A DNA stretch of 41,185 bases from Endotrypanum monterogeii (lineage: Eukaryota > Euglenozoa > Kinetoplastea > Trypanosomatida > Trypanosomatidae), in the NCBI GenBank assembly GCA_000333855.2, contig CM007336.1:165347-206531 (forward strand). The letters are read 5' to 3'. Positions 8,936-18,256 of this stretch are shown here, piece by piece; the stretch's first letter is position 1; each line of letters begins with the position of its first letter. Both the position numbers and the translations under genes were made by a program. The notes below the pieces were generated by a model. It ran no database searches, was not told the origin of the DNA, and worked only from the letters and a program-made list of their open reading frames with translations.

Positions 8936-11900
8936 TCAGGCGTCATTAACCTCGCGCAGCGCCTCCGCAACAGACGACCCCGCACGTCCGTGCATGTTGT
9001 GCTCGGTAAGCAGCAACTGGCACTCTACCTTGGCTGGCACAAAGTCGACGGTATGGTCCATTGAATCTGAGGCAGCAACAGCAGCAGCGCCCCTCCCACC
9101 AGGAGCCGGCGCTACAGTGTCACCACGCCACCAGCGACGGGAAGCAAACTGCCTTGAGTTCCCAAGGATGGCACGACCGCGATGTGCAAGCGCAGCAATA
9201 ATTTCGTCCTTCTCCAACTGCGCCATCACTGACCGTGGCAAAGAAAAATGTAATATTAAGTCTACTTCCGCGCACTGATGCACATCGCGAAGCACACGGG
9301 GATCTGCGAGCTGCGAGTCCGTCACAACCAGTACCTCTGCCTCAGACGCCCGGAATACCTCTGCAGCATCTGTCACCCGCACCATCGAAGGAAGAGAACC
9401 GTGCTCCTGTTCTGAAAAAAGACGCTGGAGTTGGGTCAACACCTGCGACTGCTCGCGACGAGCAGAACAGATGATCACCACGCGGCCACCCTGCCGGCCA
9501 CGGTAGGGGGCCCTGCAAGTAGCTTCTCCATCAAGTGAGGCATCGACGCTCTTCGGAGAGAAGTGAGATGTTATAGTAGAAAATAGATACGTCACTTTGG
9601 CTGCATCGATGTCACTGGCGGAGATGCGAGGACGCCCTCCGCTACCGTCGTTGGATGACGAAGCAACAAGAGGTACATCAACTGGCACTGCGCACACTTG
9701 CACGTCCATAATGGCCCATATCGACGCATCGCCTTGATCGAACTGCACCAACCGCTCCCCTGCGTCGGGTATAACTGTGCTGTCGAGGAATCCACGTACC
9801 TCGCTACCCATTCGATCGGCTGTCACGATGAACTGACACTCCACGTCGAGCGCATTCACCAGAGAAAGCCACCACGAGTGCAGAAAAGATTCCTTCAGTG
9901 GCGGCATCAGCACCCTTTCCAGATTTGTGAACAACGCCACACGCACGTGCTCTAGTGGTGGCAGGGCGGACGCCTCTCCTTGAACGAGGCCGAGCGCCGT
10001 CTGCAACGCGTGATACGTCGTGATCAACAGCGGCACGCGCTGGTGCAAAATGTCTGACGGTTGTGCGTCAGTGTCGGTTTTAGCCGTTTCTTGCTGCTCC
10101 TCGGCATCCACGGAAGACGACGGAGCCACTGGCACCATCGAGTCCAGTGCCAACGCGCGCAGCTCATCAGCTGTCGGTGGCGCAAGGTCACTATGGAGCA
10201 CTGGCGATAAAACGACCTCCGTGTTAGGGGGGATCAAAGAAGGTGGCCCTGCATGACGACAGGACAAAGATGTGATCGAGGCGACTGTTGAAGACGAAGT
10301 GGAGGACGAAGATGAAGCGGTGCGTGGAGCCTCGTCATAGCGGCTTCGGCGGCTTCGATGGTGGCGGTGGCGGTGGCGGCTATTGCCGTGCCGAGACCGT
10401 CGCTCTTCGCTGCGGCTACGATGTCGATGACGACGACTCCCACCACTGCTGCGATGGCCGCGGCTACTGCTGCTTTCACGGACACTGTGTCGACGCGAAT
10501 GCGACCCTCTGTCCTCCAACGCTCGCGCGTGCTTACTACTGTCACCTCCGTCAGCCCGATCGCTGCGATGACGGTGGCGATGGTGACGACGGCGGTCACC
10601 CGAGTCTCTATCCCCGCGGCCCTCCCGCCCACCCTCCTCCCCCCCATCACGAGCACCGTGTGGGCTTTGGTCGCGATGGCGGCGTCGATGCGTACGAGAA
10701 GAGTGCCTCTCGTCACTCCTCACACTGACGTCACGATCATCTTGCCCTTGCTCTTCAGCAGCCCGTCGCCGCTTGCGTGCGGCAGACACGCTACGGGCGC
10801 ACCCCTTAGCCGAGCTCTGCCCTGCGTCGGATACATCTGCAGGTAGAGATGCATCCATCACAAGAGCCGCCAACTCAGCGAGAGCTGGTAACGTGGACTC
10901 CGTGGGTAGTGGTACATGATCAGCCTGCGTGGGATCCCCGAGCGGCGGCCCCGAAACACGGCCAGCACCCACCGTGTCACTGATGAAAGGAAGCAATAGT
11001 GGGGGCCCGATAAAGCGACCATCGCTGGTAATCGGTGGGAAGACGGGCATCACCCCAGCGGAGCTGCCGACATCGCCCAAGTGAGCACTGTCGCTGCCGC
11101 CCGGCGGCGTCTGCTGCTTCATGGTTGTAGGCACCTCCAGCACAGGGCATAGCACGGCCCCATCCTTCTGAAATGTGTATACGGAGAACGCGACTGGGCC
11201 GAAGACCGCCTCCAGCCAATGCGCCACGGAAAACACTTCAGGGTAAGACGAGACGACAATCAGTGCGCGCGGGGCCGGCGGAGGGGTAGAAGCACGTCCT
11301 GTTCTCGGCTCTGCTGTAGCGGGGTGAGTCTCAGCCGCGTCCACCGCATCTTCGGCGGCAGCCTCTGGTTTGACTTCTTCTTTGGTGGGTGAAGTAGAGA
11401 CTGCCTCTCCGGCCGCAGGTGACGCCTTCTCCGCAGCCGCCTCCCCTTCAACATCCGCTGGCAGCGGGGGAGTTGCAGTACCCCCAGCGTTGTCAGGATC
11501 GGCGTTGTCCGTATATGCGAGAACGTTTGCCCCAGCAGAAAGCAGCGCGGCCGTGCGCTTGCCAATGCCTCGCGGACCGCTCAGGAGAACATGATCGCCG
11601 AGGAGGAGAGCCGGGAGCGCAACCTGCTGCAGCCCACGAAAGAGAAGTCGCCGCGCCGGAGGAATCCCTGCGGCCTCGTCCATCGTACTCAGCGCATTGC
11701 CGTCAGGTGATTTCCCTGCTCTCAGAGAATAAGGACCTGCCGCACCGTCGTCGTTGCCCTCGTCACGACTGAGCACCCCACCTTGCAGTCGGTCCAGCTG
11801 TGCTGCTCCCCAAGGTGACACAGAGGAGGAGTCGATGTGAGCTGCCGCGGCATTCCTCCCCATGTAGCCCCTCTGCCTGTCACCGCGGAATACGTTGGCA

Positions 11901-12436
11901 GTGAAGGATGCGCCACGACCGTCTCCACGGCCTCGCGCGGCCCCGCGGCCTCTGCCTCCACCACGCTTCGGATAGGAGCTGCCATATGACATATCCTTCA
12001 AGACATCGCAGAAGCCAGCCTCGACAACTGGATGCAGCTGCGCATCACGCACTGCTAACAAGGGCGGCACCAGCCTTGACACCGGACGAGAGGAATGAAT
12101 CCCGTGAAGAGATAAAAATACCGAAAGGAACTCGCCAGAGAAAAAGTAATCAAGTAGATAAGACGGAGGCACCCACGCAGTGCGAGTCGTGAGCACAGCA
12201 TCCTGCAGCGGCTCCGCTTCGCCTCCGTCGCCGTTACGGCCTTCATGCTCCTCATCACTGTCGGAGAAGTTACTGAAGAGGGACGATGATGGGTGCCGCT
12301 TCGGCGCCTCACGCTGTGGGACAAGTCCCAGCCTTCCCTTGGCTTCAATGACCAACTCCAGCAATGACTTGAGTGGTGGCTGCGTGCACACGTCGTCTGT
12401 GCTCGCGCGCGTGAAGTGTGGAAACCCGAAATCCAT
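8936..12436 (-). CDS. Large degenerate DEAD-box-like (pseudo-helicase) protein with RGG and RS/RH-rich segments
   Basis: A 1166-residue protein starting at ATG 12436. An acidic patch with SDSDEE lies at about 58-66, an RGG/RG-rich stretch at 157-174 (KRGGGRGRGAARGRGDGRG), and an Arg/Ser/His-rich low-complexity insert at about 553-700. Helicase-like landmarks occur in the right order: a Q-motif-like LFRGLQQVALPALLLGD (265-281) followed by GPRGIGKRT (287-295); ALIVVSSYPE (391-400) like motif Ia; VPLLITTYHAL (801-811) and ALFTNLERVL (834-843) where motif II should be; FIVTAD (869-874) for motif III; VVIICSARREQ (986-996) for motif IV; and AEVLVVTDSQ (1033-1042) with LILHFSLPRS (1060-1069) for motif V. 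The DEAD box itself is lost, and the P-loop threonine is replaced by Arg. I infer a catalytically dead RNA-binding scaffold, probably in mRNA processing. The exact orthologue is not recognised. Confidence 0.65.
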   Translation of the reverse strand: MDFGFPHFTRASTDDVCTQPPLKSLLELVIEAKGRLGLVPQREAPKRHPSSSLFSNFSDSDEEHEGRNGDGGEAEPLQDAVLTTRTAWVPPSYLLDYFFSGEFLSVFLSLHGIHSSRPVSRLVPPLLAVRDAQLHPVVEAGFCDVLKDMSYGSSYPKRGGGRGRGAARGRGDGRGASFTANVFRGDRQRGYMGRNAAAAHIDSSSVSPWGAAQLDRLQGGVLSRDEGNDDGAAGPYSLRAGKSPDGNALSTMDEAAGIPPARRLLFRGLQQVALPALLLGDHVLLSGPRGIGKRTAALLSAGANVLAYTDNADPDNAGGTATPPLPADVEGEAAAEKASPAAGEAVSTSPTKEEVKPEAAAEDAVDAAETHPATAEPRTGRASTPPPAPRALIVVSSYPEVFSVAHWLEAVFGPVAFSVYTFQKDGAVLCPVLEVPTTMKQQTPPGGSDSAHLGDVGSSAGVMPVFPPITSDGRFIGPPLLLPFISDTVGAGRVSGPPLGDPTQADHVPLPTESTLPALAELAALVMDASLPADVSDAGQSSAKGCARSVSAARKRRRAAEEQGQDDRDVSVRSDERHSSRTHRRRHRDQSPHGARDGGEEGGREGRGDRDSGDRRRHHRHRHRSDRADGGDSSKHARALEDRGSHSRRHSVRESSSSRGHRSSGGSRRHRHRSRSEERRSRHGNSRHRHRHHRSRRSRYDEAPRTASSSSSTSSSTVASITSLSCRHAGPPSLIPPNTEVVLSPVLHSDLAPPTADELRALALDSMVPVAPSSSVDAEEQQETAKTDTDAQPSDILHQRVPLLITTYHALQTALGLVQGEASALPPLEHVRVALFTNLERVLMPPLKESFLHSWWLSLVNALDVECQFIVTADRMGSEVRGFLDSTVIPDAGERLVQFDQGDASIWAIMDVQVCAVPVDVPLVASSSNDGSGGRPRISASDIDAAKVTYLFSTITSHFSPKSVDASLDGEATCRAPYRGRQGGRVVIICSARREQSQVLTQLQRLFSEQEHGSLPSMVRVTDAAEVFRASEAEVLVVTDSQLADPRVLRDVHQCAEVDLILHFSLPRSVMAQLEKDEIIAALAHRGRAILGNSRQFASRRWWRGDTVAPAPGGRGAAAVAASDSMDHTVDFVPAKVECQLLLTEHNMHGRAGSSVAEALREVNDA
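10337..10780. repeat. Low-complexity sequence coding the Arg/Ser/His-rich segment
   Basis: On the coding strand this stretch gives about 148 residues dominated by Arg, Ser, His, Asp and Gly. It includes many RS, RH and RHRHR motifs, resembling the RS domains of splicing factors. It lies between the two halves of the helicase-like domain of the 8936-12436 gene, so it is an insertion rather than a terminal tail. The plus strand shows open frames of over 140 codons here, which are shadows of the biased composition. Confidence 0.8.
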
Positions 12437-13487
12437 TATAGAACTCCGCCAAAAATAGAGCTAACCCGAAAGCACACACACAGACACACAGGCACGCAGG
12501 GACACAGTGGGAGAGAGAGAGAGAGAGAGAGAAGGGAAATGTAAGAGGGCAGTAAGTGTGTGTGTGTGTGTGTGTGGTGGTTGGCGTGCGTGTGCGAGAG
12601 AAAGAAGGACGGAGAAAGCAGTGCTGTCTTCCGGCCGAGTGACGATCGATGAACACCTGCAGCACCCTTAGTCCGTCCCTATGCGGATATAGGCCACGGT
12701 GCCAATGGAGCCTACGTGATCCGCACTGTGGACGCACGTGACGCGGAGGTTGTAAAAAAAAAAGGGGGGATGCGGCAGTGGGCCCGTGTATTTTCACAAA
12801 AGTGAATTGACGGTTCACAAGCAGTGACGTTCCTTTTTTTTTTTCACTCGGGACAAGGGCAGTGCTTTTCGATGTGGATGTGGTTGCTGATAGCGAGACG
12901 ACCCGGGGCAGACCTGCGCACGCCAAATAACGAAGAAACAGCGAACAGGTGGTAGTGGTATTTTTTTTTTTTTGGAGACCGTGAGAGGCAGACGTAAGGC
13001 ATAAATTGGGAGAGAAGAATAAAATGAAAGATTTTTTTTTTCCAAGTGGGGCACACGTGGCGGCACAAAATGTGGCGCATACGAGGGGGAGCGAAGCTGT
13101 GTGCAAGAGTCATGGAACGAAGTGCCCAAACGGCGTTAGAGCTTAAAGAAAAAACGATACAGACAACTGCAAGATTGTTAACCCTACACCCTAGCGTCAC
13201 GTGCACATTGGCAATGGTTTCTTGCGTGCCCGTGTATGGAAGTGCACCTCGCCTTTATAGCTTCTGATACCTCTCGGAAATACATCACACTTGCTGAGCT
13301 CAATCAGCTGTATGCGGAGCAGTGGCAAGTGGCGAAGAACCTTGCCTTCCTATGCGTATGGGGGAAGGGAGTGCGTTTTCTTCGATGATTCTTCTCTATC
13401 ATTCTTTTGTATTGTTGTCGCTTGCATTTGATGAAGGTGTGTTCCTATCCGTGAGGCGTTCATATGTGCCCTGTATCTGCCCCCCCC

Positions 13488-13519
<32 letters not shown>

Positions 13520-13982
13520 GACGCATGCAGCTGTCGTCCTCCTGCACCATCTCTCTTCCCCCCCCCCCTCTCTCTACTATTCTACAGATACACAAATGCA
13601 CATACACAGTAGGTGAACGCGAAGACAAACAGATGAAGAGGGTGGAAAAAACAAGATGGGAAAAAATTCGTAGCCGCGTGCGCCTCCCCTCCCCCCTTCC
13701 TACTTCACTAAGCGCCATCCGCACAGCTGACTTGGAGAAAAACACCCAACGCCAATACATATACATATATACATATACATATACATATACACACATATAC
13801 ACACACATATATATATATATATATATATTCACGTCGAAAACAAGACTACCCCCGTCACCAGCGAGTCCCACAGTGAAGGGACGACATACAACAAAGGGAA
13901 AAGAAAAAGAAGAAACGGTACTTGCCTGCCGCCTCACCAGAAGAGGCGGAGCCTCCACCCCGTCCCCTCTTTGTCCCCCAAC
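12437..13982. other. Intergenic region with microsatellites
   Basis: No supported gene. It contains (GA)n at about 12511-12532, (GT)n at 12557-12576, several poly-A/T runs (12830-12843, 12961-12974, 13031-13040), (CA)n at 13492-13518 and mixed (TA)/(AC) repeats at 13757-13829. It covers the 5' leader of the degenerate-helicase gene and the 3' UTR of the gene ending at 13983. Confidence 0.7.
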
Positions 13983-14975
13983 TCACTCCGGGGATCGCTG
14001 CAGATTGGGGTGCGTCTCCGGGGAGCGAATAAGCGCGCCGTCGTCCAGCGGGGTTTGGTGGCGGCTACTAATAAGCTTGAGCACATCATCGCTGATTTTT
14101 TCGAGTGAGCCAGTCCCGACGTGCACCTCACCACGCTCCGGGTACTCGATCACCTCGAATAGAAGCGGCGAGTTATCAAAGGGACCATCGTTGAAGGTAA
14201 CAGCCTGGAGGATCTCAGATGTGGCCGCATTGTATGGAACCTTCATCATATTCATGTCCGTTAAGATCTTCAGCGCCATGCGGTGCGCGTGCGAGTGCTT
14301 CTCACCACCGATGCGGAGGATGTTGGCGATGTCGTTGCACACAACGGTATCGAAGGCCTCCTTCACAGCAGTTCGCAGAAAGTTGTCACACGCCTTCATG
14401 TGCGCCTTCACCTTTTCATGCTCCTGCTTCTGCTGGTCTAGATATTCCTGCTTGAAGGCAGACAAACCGCGCTTCAGGACATCCTTGATGTGAAAGCCTG
14501 TGAGTTCGTAGCTCTGGTACTCCCTCTGCTTCATCCGAATGGGGTACATCACCTCCTCATAAAAACCAACAAGCGACTTCACATCTTTCCAGCTGGTCTC
14601 GCGGAACCTCTTCAGAGCACCAGGAACCGCCTGCAGCTTGCTCGGGTCCTTCACGAACTTGCTTGCCACCTGCTGCTCGATACTGGTGTAGTCCACCTCA
14701 TCCGTAATCGTGGCAATAAGAGGAGCAAAGCGAGCACGGGCGAGGTCCATCTCTGTGAAGGCCACCAGCCGTGGGTTGCACGCCTTCTCTAGGGTGGACA
14801 CAGGCACCCGATTGGCTGCCGCTATGGCTTCTTTGGAGACAATCTTGCCAAGATTATCAGCTGTTGTCGCCGCTTTCGTGTTTTGAATCACAGCAATGCT
14901 GTGCGCAGAGCGGCGTGTGGCTTGACTCGTCGCTAGGCACACTACGGTGCTCCAAGAAAAGCGACGCATCATCAT
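13983..14975 (-). CDS. Conserved hypothetical protein, predicted mitochondrial
   Basis: A 330-residue protein starting at the first of three consecutive ATGs (14975). I do not recognise its family. The N-terminus (MMMRRFSWSTVVCLATSQATRRSAHS) is basic and hydroxylated without acidic residues, like a mitochondrial targeting presequence. The body is soluble, mostly helical, with a charged amphipathic segment at about 165-205 rich in Lys, Glu and Gln (EYLDQQKQEHEKVKAHMK), and it ends in a Pro/Ser-rich tail. No membrane span, P-loop or metal-binding motif is visible. It lies immediately downstream of DHODH in the same transcription unit, across an assembly gap. DHODH of this class is cytosolic, so the proximity does not argue for a shared mitochondrial function. 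Candidate roles such as a respiratory-complex accessory subunit or a mitoribosome-associated protein are guesses. Confidence 0.7.
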   Translation of the reverse strand: MMMRRFSWSTVVCLATSQATRRSAHSIAVIQNTKAATTADNLGKIVSKEAIAAANRVPVSTLEKACNPRLVAFTEMDLARARFAPLIATITDEVDYTSIEQQVASKFVKDPSKLQAVPGALKRFRETSWKDVKSLVGFYEEVMYPIRMKQREYQSYELTGFHIKDVLKRGLSAFKQEYLDQQKQEHEKVKAHMKACDNFLRTAVKEAFDTVVCNDIANILRIGGEKHSHAHRMALKILTDMNMMKVPYNAATSEILQAVTFNDGPFDNSPLLFEVIEYPERGEVHVGTGSLEKISDDVLKLISSRHQTPLDDGALIRSPETHPNLQRSPE

Positions 14976-15195
14976 ACTCAGAACTGTGATTAGAGGTGTA
15001 GACGAGTAACACCTTCCACGTGTGCCAGAAACCCTTTTGTGGATGTGGTTGCTTCAAATAAGTGTGTCTGCCTGTCTTTAGTGCGTACGTGTGCGCGAGA
15101 GGAGGGGGGGAAGGGGCTTGTATATTTTAACTATATGTATGCTGCTCCTGATCAACACAGAAACACGTACACGCGCATGTCGAATCCAAAGAAAA

Positions 15196-15242
<47 letters not shown>

Positions 15243-15288
15243 GTGGGGGGTAGGGGGGGGGAGGGGAGGAGTAGGAGGAGGAGGGAGG
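14976..15288. other. Short intergenic stretch leading into the first gap
   Basis: No gene is visible. It contains (TA)n and (TG)n at about 15198-15242 followed by a very G-rich run (15243-15288) that ends at the N gap. On the minus strand this is a C/T-rich tract upstream of the gene at 13983-14975 and could serve its trans-splicing. Confidence 0.6.
15243..15288 (+). other. G-rich tract with quadruplex potential at the gap edge
   Basis: Repeated runs of three to nine guanines separated by one or two bases fit a G-quadruplex pattern on the plus strand. The complementary C/T-rich strand is the coding sense here. Such tracts are hard to sequence and probably explain why the assembly stops at 15289. 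Confidence 0.5.
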
Positions 15289-15877
15289 NNNNNNNNNNNN
15301 NNNNNNNNNNNNNNNNNNNNNNNNNNNNNNNNNNNNNNNNNNNNNNNNNNNNNNNNNNNNNNNNNNNNNNNNNNNNNNNNNNNNNNNNNNNNNNNNNNNN
15401 NNNNNNNNNNNNNNNNNNNNNNNNNNNNNNNNNNNNNNNNNNNNNNNNNNNNNNNNNNNNNNNNNNNNNNNNNNNNNNNNNNNNNNNNNNNNNNNNNNNN
15501 NNNNNNNNNNNNNNNNNNNNNNNNNNNNNNNNNNNNNNNNNNNNNNNNNNNNNNNNNNNNNNNNNNNNNNNNNNNNNNNNNNNNNNNNNNNNNNNNNNNN
15601 NNNNNNNNNNNNNNNNNNNNNNNNNNNNNNNNNNNNNNNNNNNNNNNNNNNNNNNNNNNNNNNNNNNNNNNNNNNNNNNNNNNNNNNNNNNNNNNNNNNN
15701 NNNNNNNNNNNNNNNNNNNNNNNNNNNNNNNNNNNNNNNNNNNNNNNNNNNNNNNNNNNNNNNNNNNNNNNNNNNNNNNNNNNNNNNNNNNNNNNNNNNN
15801 NNNNNNNNNNNNNNNNNNNNNNNNNNNNNNNNNNNNNNNNNNNNNNNNNNNNNNNNNNNNNNNNNNNNNNNNNNNNN
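15289..15877. other. Assembly gap (589 Ns)
   Basis: Undetermined bases between the G-rich tract at 15243-15288 and the DHODH 3' region. Open frames reported across it are artefacts. A small gene hidden inside cannot be excluded. Confidence 1.
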
Positions 15878-15985
15878 ATATTTGATCAGTTGAACTATCA
15901 CATGCTTCTTTGTAGCTCTTTTTTTTTCTCCCTTGGAGTGTGTGCCGCCGCCCCCCCCCTCCCTCTCTCCCTCCCCTCTGCATAC

Positions 15986-16927
15986 TTATTCCATTGTTTT
16001 GACTTTTCCGCGGAACTCGTCTAGCGCCGTGTAGCCCTTCCTTGTCATCACCTCCAGCAACTCCTTTTTGAGGCGCTCGAAGATGACAGCGCCCTCTTCG
16101 TGCAGCGCCGTGCCGACCTGCACCATGGAGGCACCAGCAAGGATGTGCAGAAAGGCATCCTCGCCAGTGTACACGCCACCGCAGCCAAAAATGAGTTTGT
16201 TGGGGCAGCGACGGTAGAAGGCGTTGACGTTGGCTAGCGCCGTCGGCAGGATGTACTGGCCACCAAGGCCGCCGAATCCCTGCTTCGGCTTGATCATCAC
16301 GCACTCGGTCTCCACATCGATCATAAGACCGTTACCGATGCTGTTGACGCACGTGACGAAGCGCACCTTTGGAAACGCGTTGAGAATTTCAGCGGCGGCA
16401 TCAAAATGTGCAAAATCAAAGTAAGGCGGCATCTTCACACCAAACGGATGGGGGTAGACCTCGGAGACAGCCGTGAGGTAACGCCGCATCGCCTCGAAGT
16501 CGTACGCCACCTGCGGCTTTCCAGGAACGTTAGGGCACGACAAGTTCAGCTCCAGTATGACACCCTTCTCTGTCGCCACCGGGGCAAGCCGCTTGCACAT
16601 GTCTGCATTTTCCCCCGCCGAGAACCCAGACATGGACAGGAAAAGAGGCTTCCTCGTGTAGTCGTGTTGGCCTGCGGCGTACGCTAGGTAATAGTCAAAG
16701 CCCTTATTGGGCAGGCCCATCGAGTTGATGCTTCCTAGTGGCACAGCTTGGTACCGGGGTGTGGGATTGCCGTCGCGGAGGGCAGGTGTGCAGCTCTTCG
16801 AAACGAGGGAACCGCTGGCCGAGTCTGTCATGGCGACCAGGTCCTCCACAGTGCTGCACATCACACCGGCCGCATTCATGAAGGGGTTGGCAAACACGTT
16901 GCCGAGGATGTTCACCTCAAGGCTCAT
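15986..16927 (-). CDS. DHODH: Dihydroorotate dehydrogenase, class 1A (fumarate-dependent)
   Basis: A 313-residue protein from the ATG at 16927 (MSLEVNILGN), matching the known length and start of trypanosomatid DHODH. A longer frame upstream is phenylalanine-rich leader sequence and is rejected. It oxidises dihydroorotate to orotate with FMN, passing electrons to fumarate in the cytosol. Features in order: SLVSKSCTP with the FMN-contacting Lys44, substrate-binding NSMGLPN (68-74), the active-site loop ELNLSCPNVPGKPQ with catalytic Cys131 (Ser in class 2 enzymes), GVKMPPY with Lys165, CVNSIGNG (193-200), and phosphate-binding GCGGVYTG and AGASMVQVGTA. There is no targeting presequence or membrane helix and no SKL end, as expected for a soluble class 1A enzyme. 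This class is thought to have reached kinetoplastids by lateral transfer from bacteria. The C-terminus (KTME) is a few residues shorter than the L. major protein I remember. Confidence 0.97.
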   Translation of the reverse strand: MSLEVNILGNVFANPFMNAAGVMCSTVEDLVAMTDSASGSLVSKSCTPALRDGNPTPRYQAVPLGSINSMGLPNKGFDYYLAYAAGQHDYTRKPLFLSMSGFSAGENADMCKRLAPVATEKGVILELNLSCPNVPGKPQVAYDFEAMRRYLTAVSEVYPHPFGVKMPPYFDFAHFDAAAEILNAFPKVRFVTCVNSIGNGLMIDVETECVMIKPKQGFGGLGGQYILPTALANVNAFYRRCPNKLIFGCGGVYTGEDAFLHILAGASMVQVGTALHEEGAVIFERLKKELLEVMTRKGYTALDEFRGKVKTME

Positions 16928-17067
16928 GACGACAAAAGACGTGGAGGGAAAAAAAGGCAAGGTCGAAAAAAAAGAAAATTTGAAAACGTAAAACAAAAAA
17001 AAAAAAACGTAAAGCCGAGAAGGATACGCCAAGGAAAGACGGAGGGGATGGGGTATCAATGGAAGCC
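16928..17067 (-). promoter_or_regulatory. DHODH 5' leader, T-rich and free of AG dinucleotides
   Basis: On the minus strand the 140 bases before the DHODH ATG contain long T and C/T tracts but no AG. The nearest upstream AG is at 17069-17068. Because trans-splicing needs an AG acceptor, the mRNA 5' end should lie at or upstream of 17067, giving a leader of at least 140 nt that itself carries the pyrimidine tracts. The site is inferred, not shown. Confidence 0.35.
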
Positions 17068-18256
17068 CTATTGATCTTTTTTGAAGAGAGCACTCAAGAC
17101 GAGGGAGCAATGCAGTGAGGCTAGATGATCACGCTGCATGAGGGAGAGGGGTGAAGAGAGGAGGGAGAGAAATGGTTCAAGAGAAGACACGACACGGCAC
17201 CGTCGCAGGGGAATGAGGCGCAAGGTTAGAACATTTGTGTGCTGCAGCGATCCCCACCGGCAAGCCTATCGGCTGCAGATGGTGAAGCAACTGAGCATGA
17301 AGCTGTGTGAATAGCACCTTCAGCAGGTGAGGAGAGAGAGAGAAGGCGGAACAGCTCCGAGTGCCACTCCCACCATCCCCACCACCTGGCACTAGCCTTC
17401 ATGATTGATGTACTCGGATGTCTTGAACACGAAGCGGTTGTGTTTGCATAGGATGGCGACAACTACAAATAAACTAGATGTGGATGTAAATTACGGTGCA
17501 GCGTTTGCGCGTGCGCCAGTGAAGATGGGTGAATGCGTATGTTAGCTCGAAAGAATAAATCTCACGAGTGAGCGCTCATGAAAGAAGAGGGAAAAAGGGG
17601 TCTGTGGGGAGCAGGGGGGAGGGGAGCAGGGGAGGGGGGGGGGGGCGTCTGTCTGTGTGAAACTGTGCCTCTCCCACCCACCCCTTGATCGAGCTAACGT
17701 TCCTTTTTGTTGCAGGGGTGCCATCTCTAGACCCATCAAAACACACCATATATATATATATATATATATATATGGGAGGAGCCACACTGAAAGGGTCTCG
17801 GAACAGGGTCAAATCGGAGGACTCTGCTCACAGAGGACAAGGGCAGAGGAAAGAACAAGAAGGGACGCGTGTATGCGCTCTGAACGTTTTTTTTTTCCCC
17901 TCCCTTATTTTTTTTTTTTTTTCATGTATGCCTAGACGTCACTTGCATTATATTTCAGTAGAGGCACAAAAGTGAAAAGATATTACAAGTCGCATATTGG
18001 GAAAGGAAGGGGCCGAGGAGAAGAGAGGGGAAGAGAGAAAGGAAAGGAACTGCTTGGTGCATCCTATTCATTCTCCCTGTTTCTCCAAAAGACAACAGTT
18101 GCGGCGTAGAGACATTAAACCCAAATGACTCGTTGGAGTGTGCGTGCGCGGATGCACACAGCAAGTTCGCCAGATTCGCAACCATGGCACGCTGGATACA
18201 CGAGTCATCAGCCCTTGCCTTGATCCTACGCTACGTCACCCCCATTACAGGGTGAC
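17068..18256. other. Intergenic region between ATC and DHODH
   Basis: No supported gene. It contains a moderately GC-rich unique block (about 17170-17470), a G-rich run at 17596-17646, (TA)n at 17749-17774 and poly-T at 17886-17921. It should hold the ATC 3' UTR. The 17170-17470 block could be an old element remnant, but nothing in it is recognisable. Confidence 0.65.
17749..17774. repeat. (TA)n microsatellite
   Basis: About 13 uninterrupted TA units in the ATC-DHODH intergenic region. Confidence 0.9.

Noticed and set aside
10234..10846. Open frames of 146-162 codons on the plus strand and 160 codons on the minus strand in another frame
   Set aside because: Shadows of the Arg/Ser/His-rich low-complexity segment of the degenerate helicase gene.
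13165..13200. Telomere-like CCCTA units (AACCCTACACCCTAG)
   Set aside because: Only two imperfect units; similar single CCCTAA words occur near 21283 and 21423. No tandem telomeric array.
15039..16304. Long open frames crossing the first N gap
   Set aside because: Most residues are undetermined; the apparent length is an artefact of Ns.
16928..17110. N-terminal extension of 61 residues on DHODH, possibly a membrane or targeting segment
   Set aside because: Phe-rich translation of the T-rich leader; known trypanosomatid DHODH starts at the MSL methionine at 16927.
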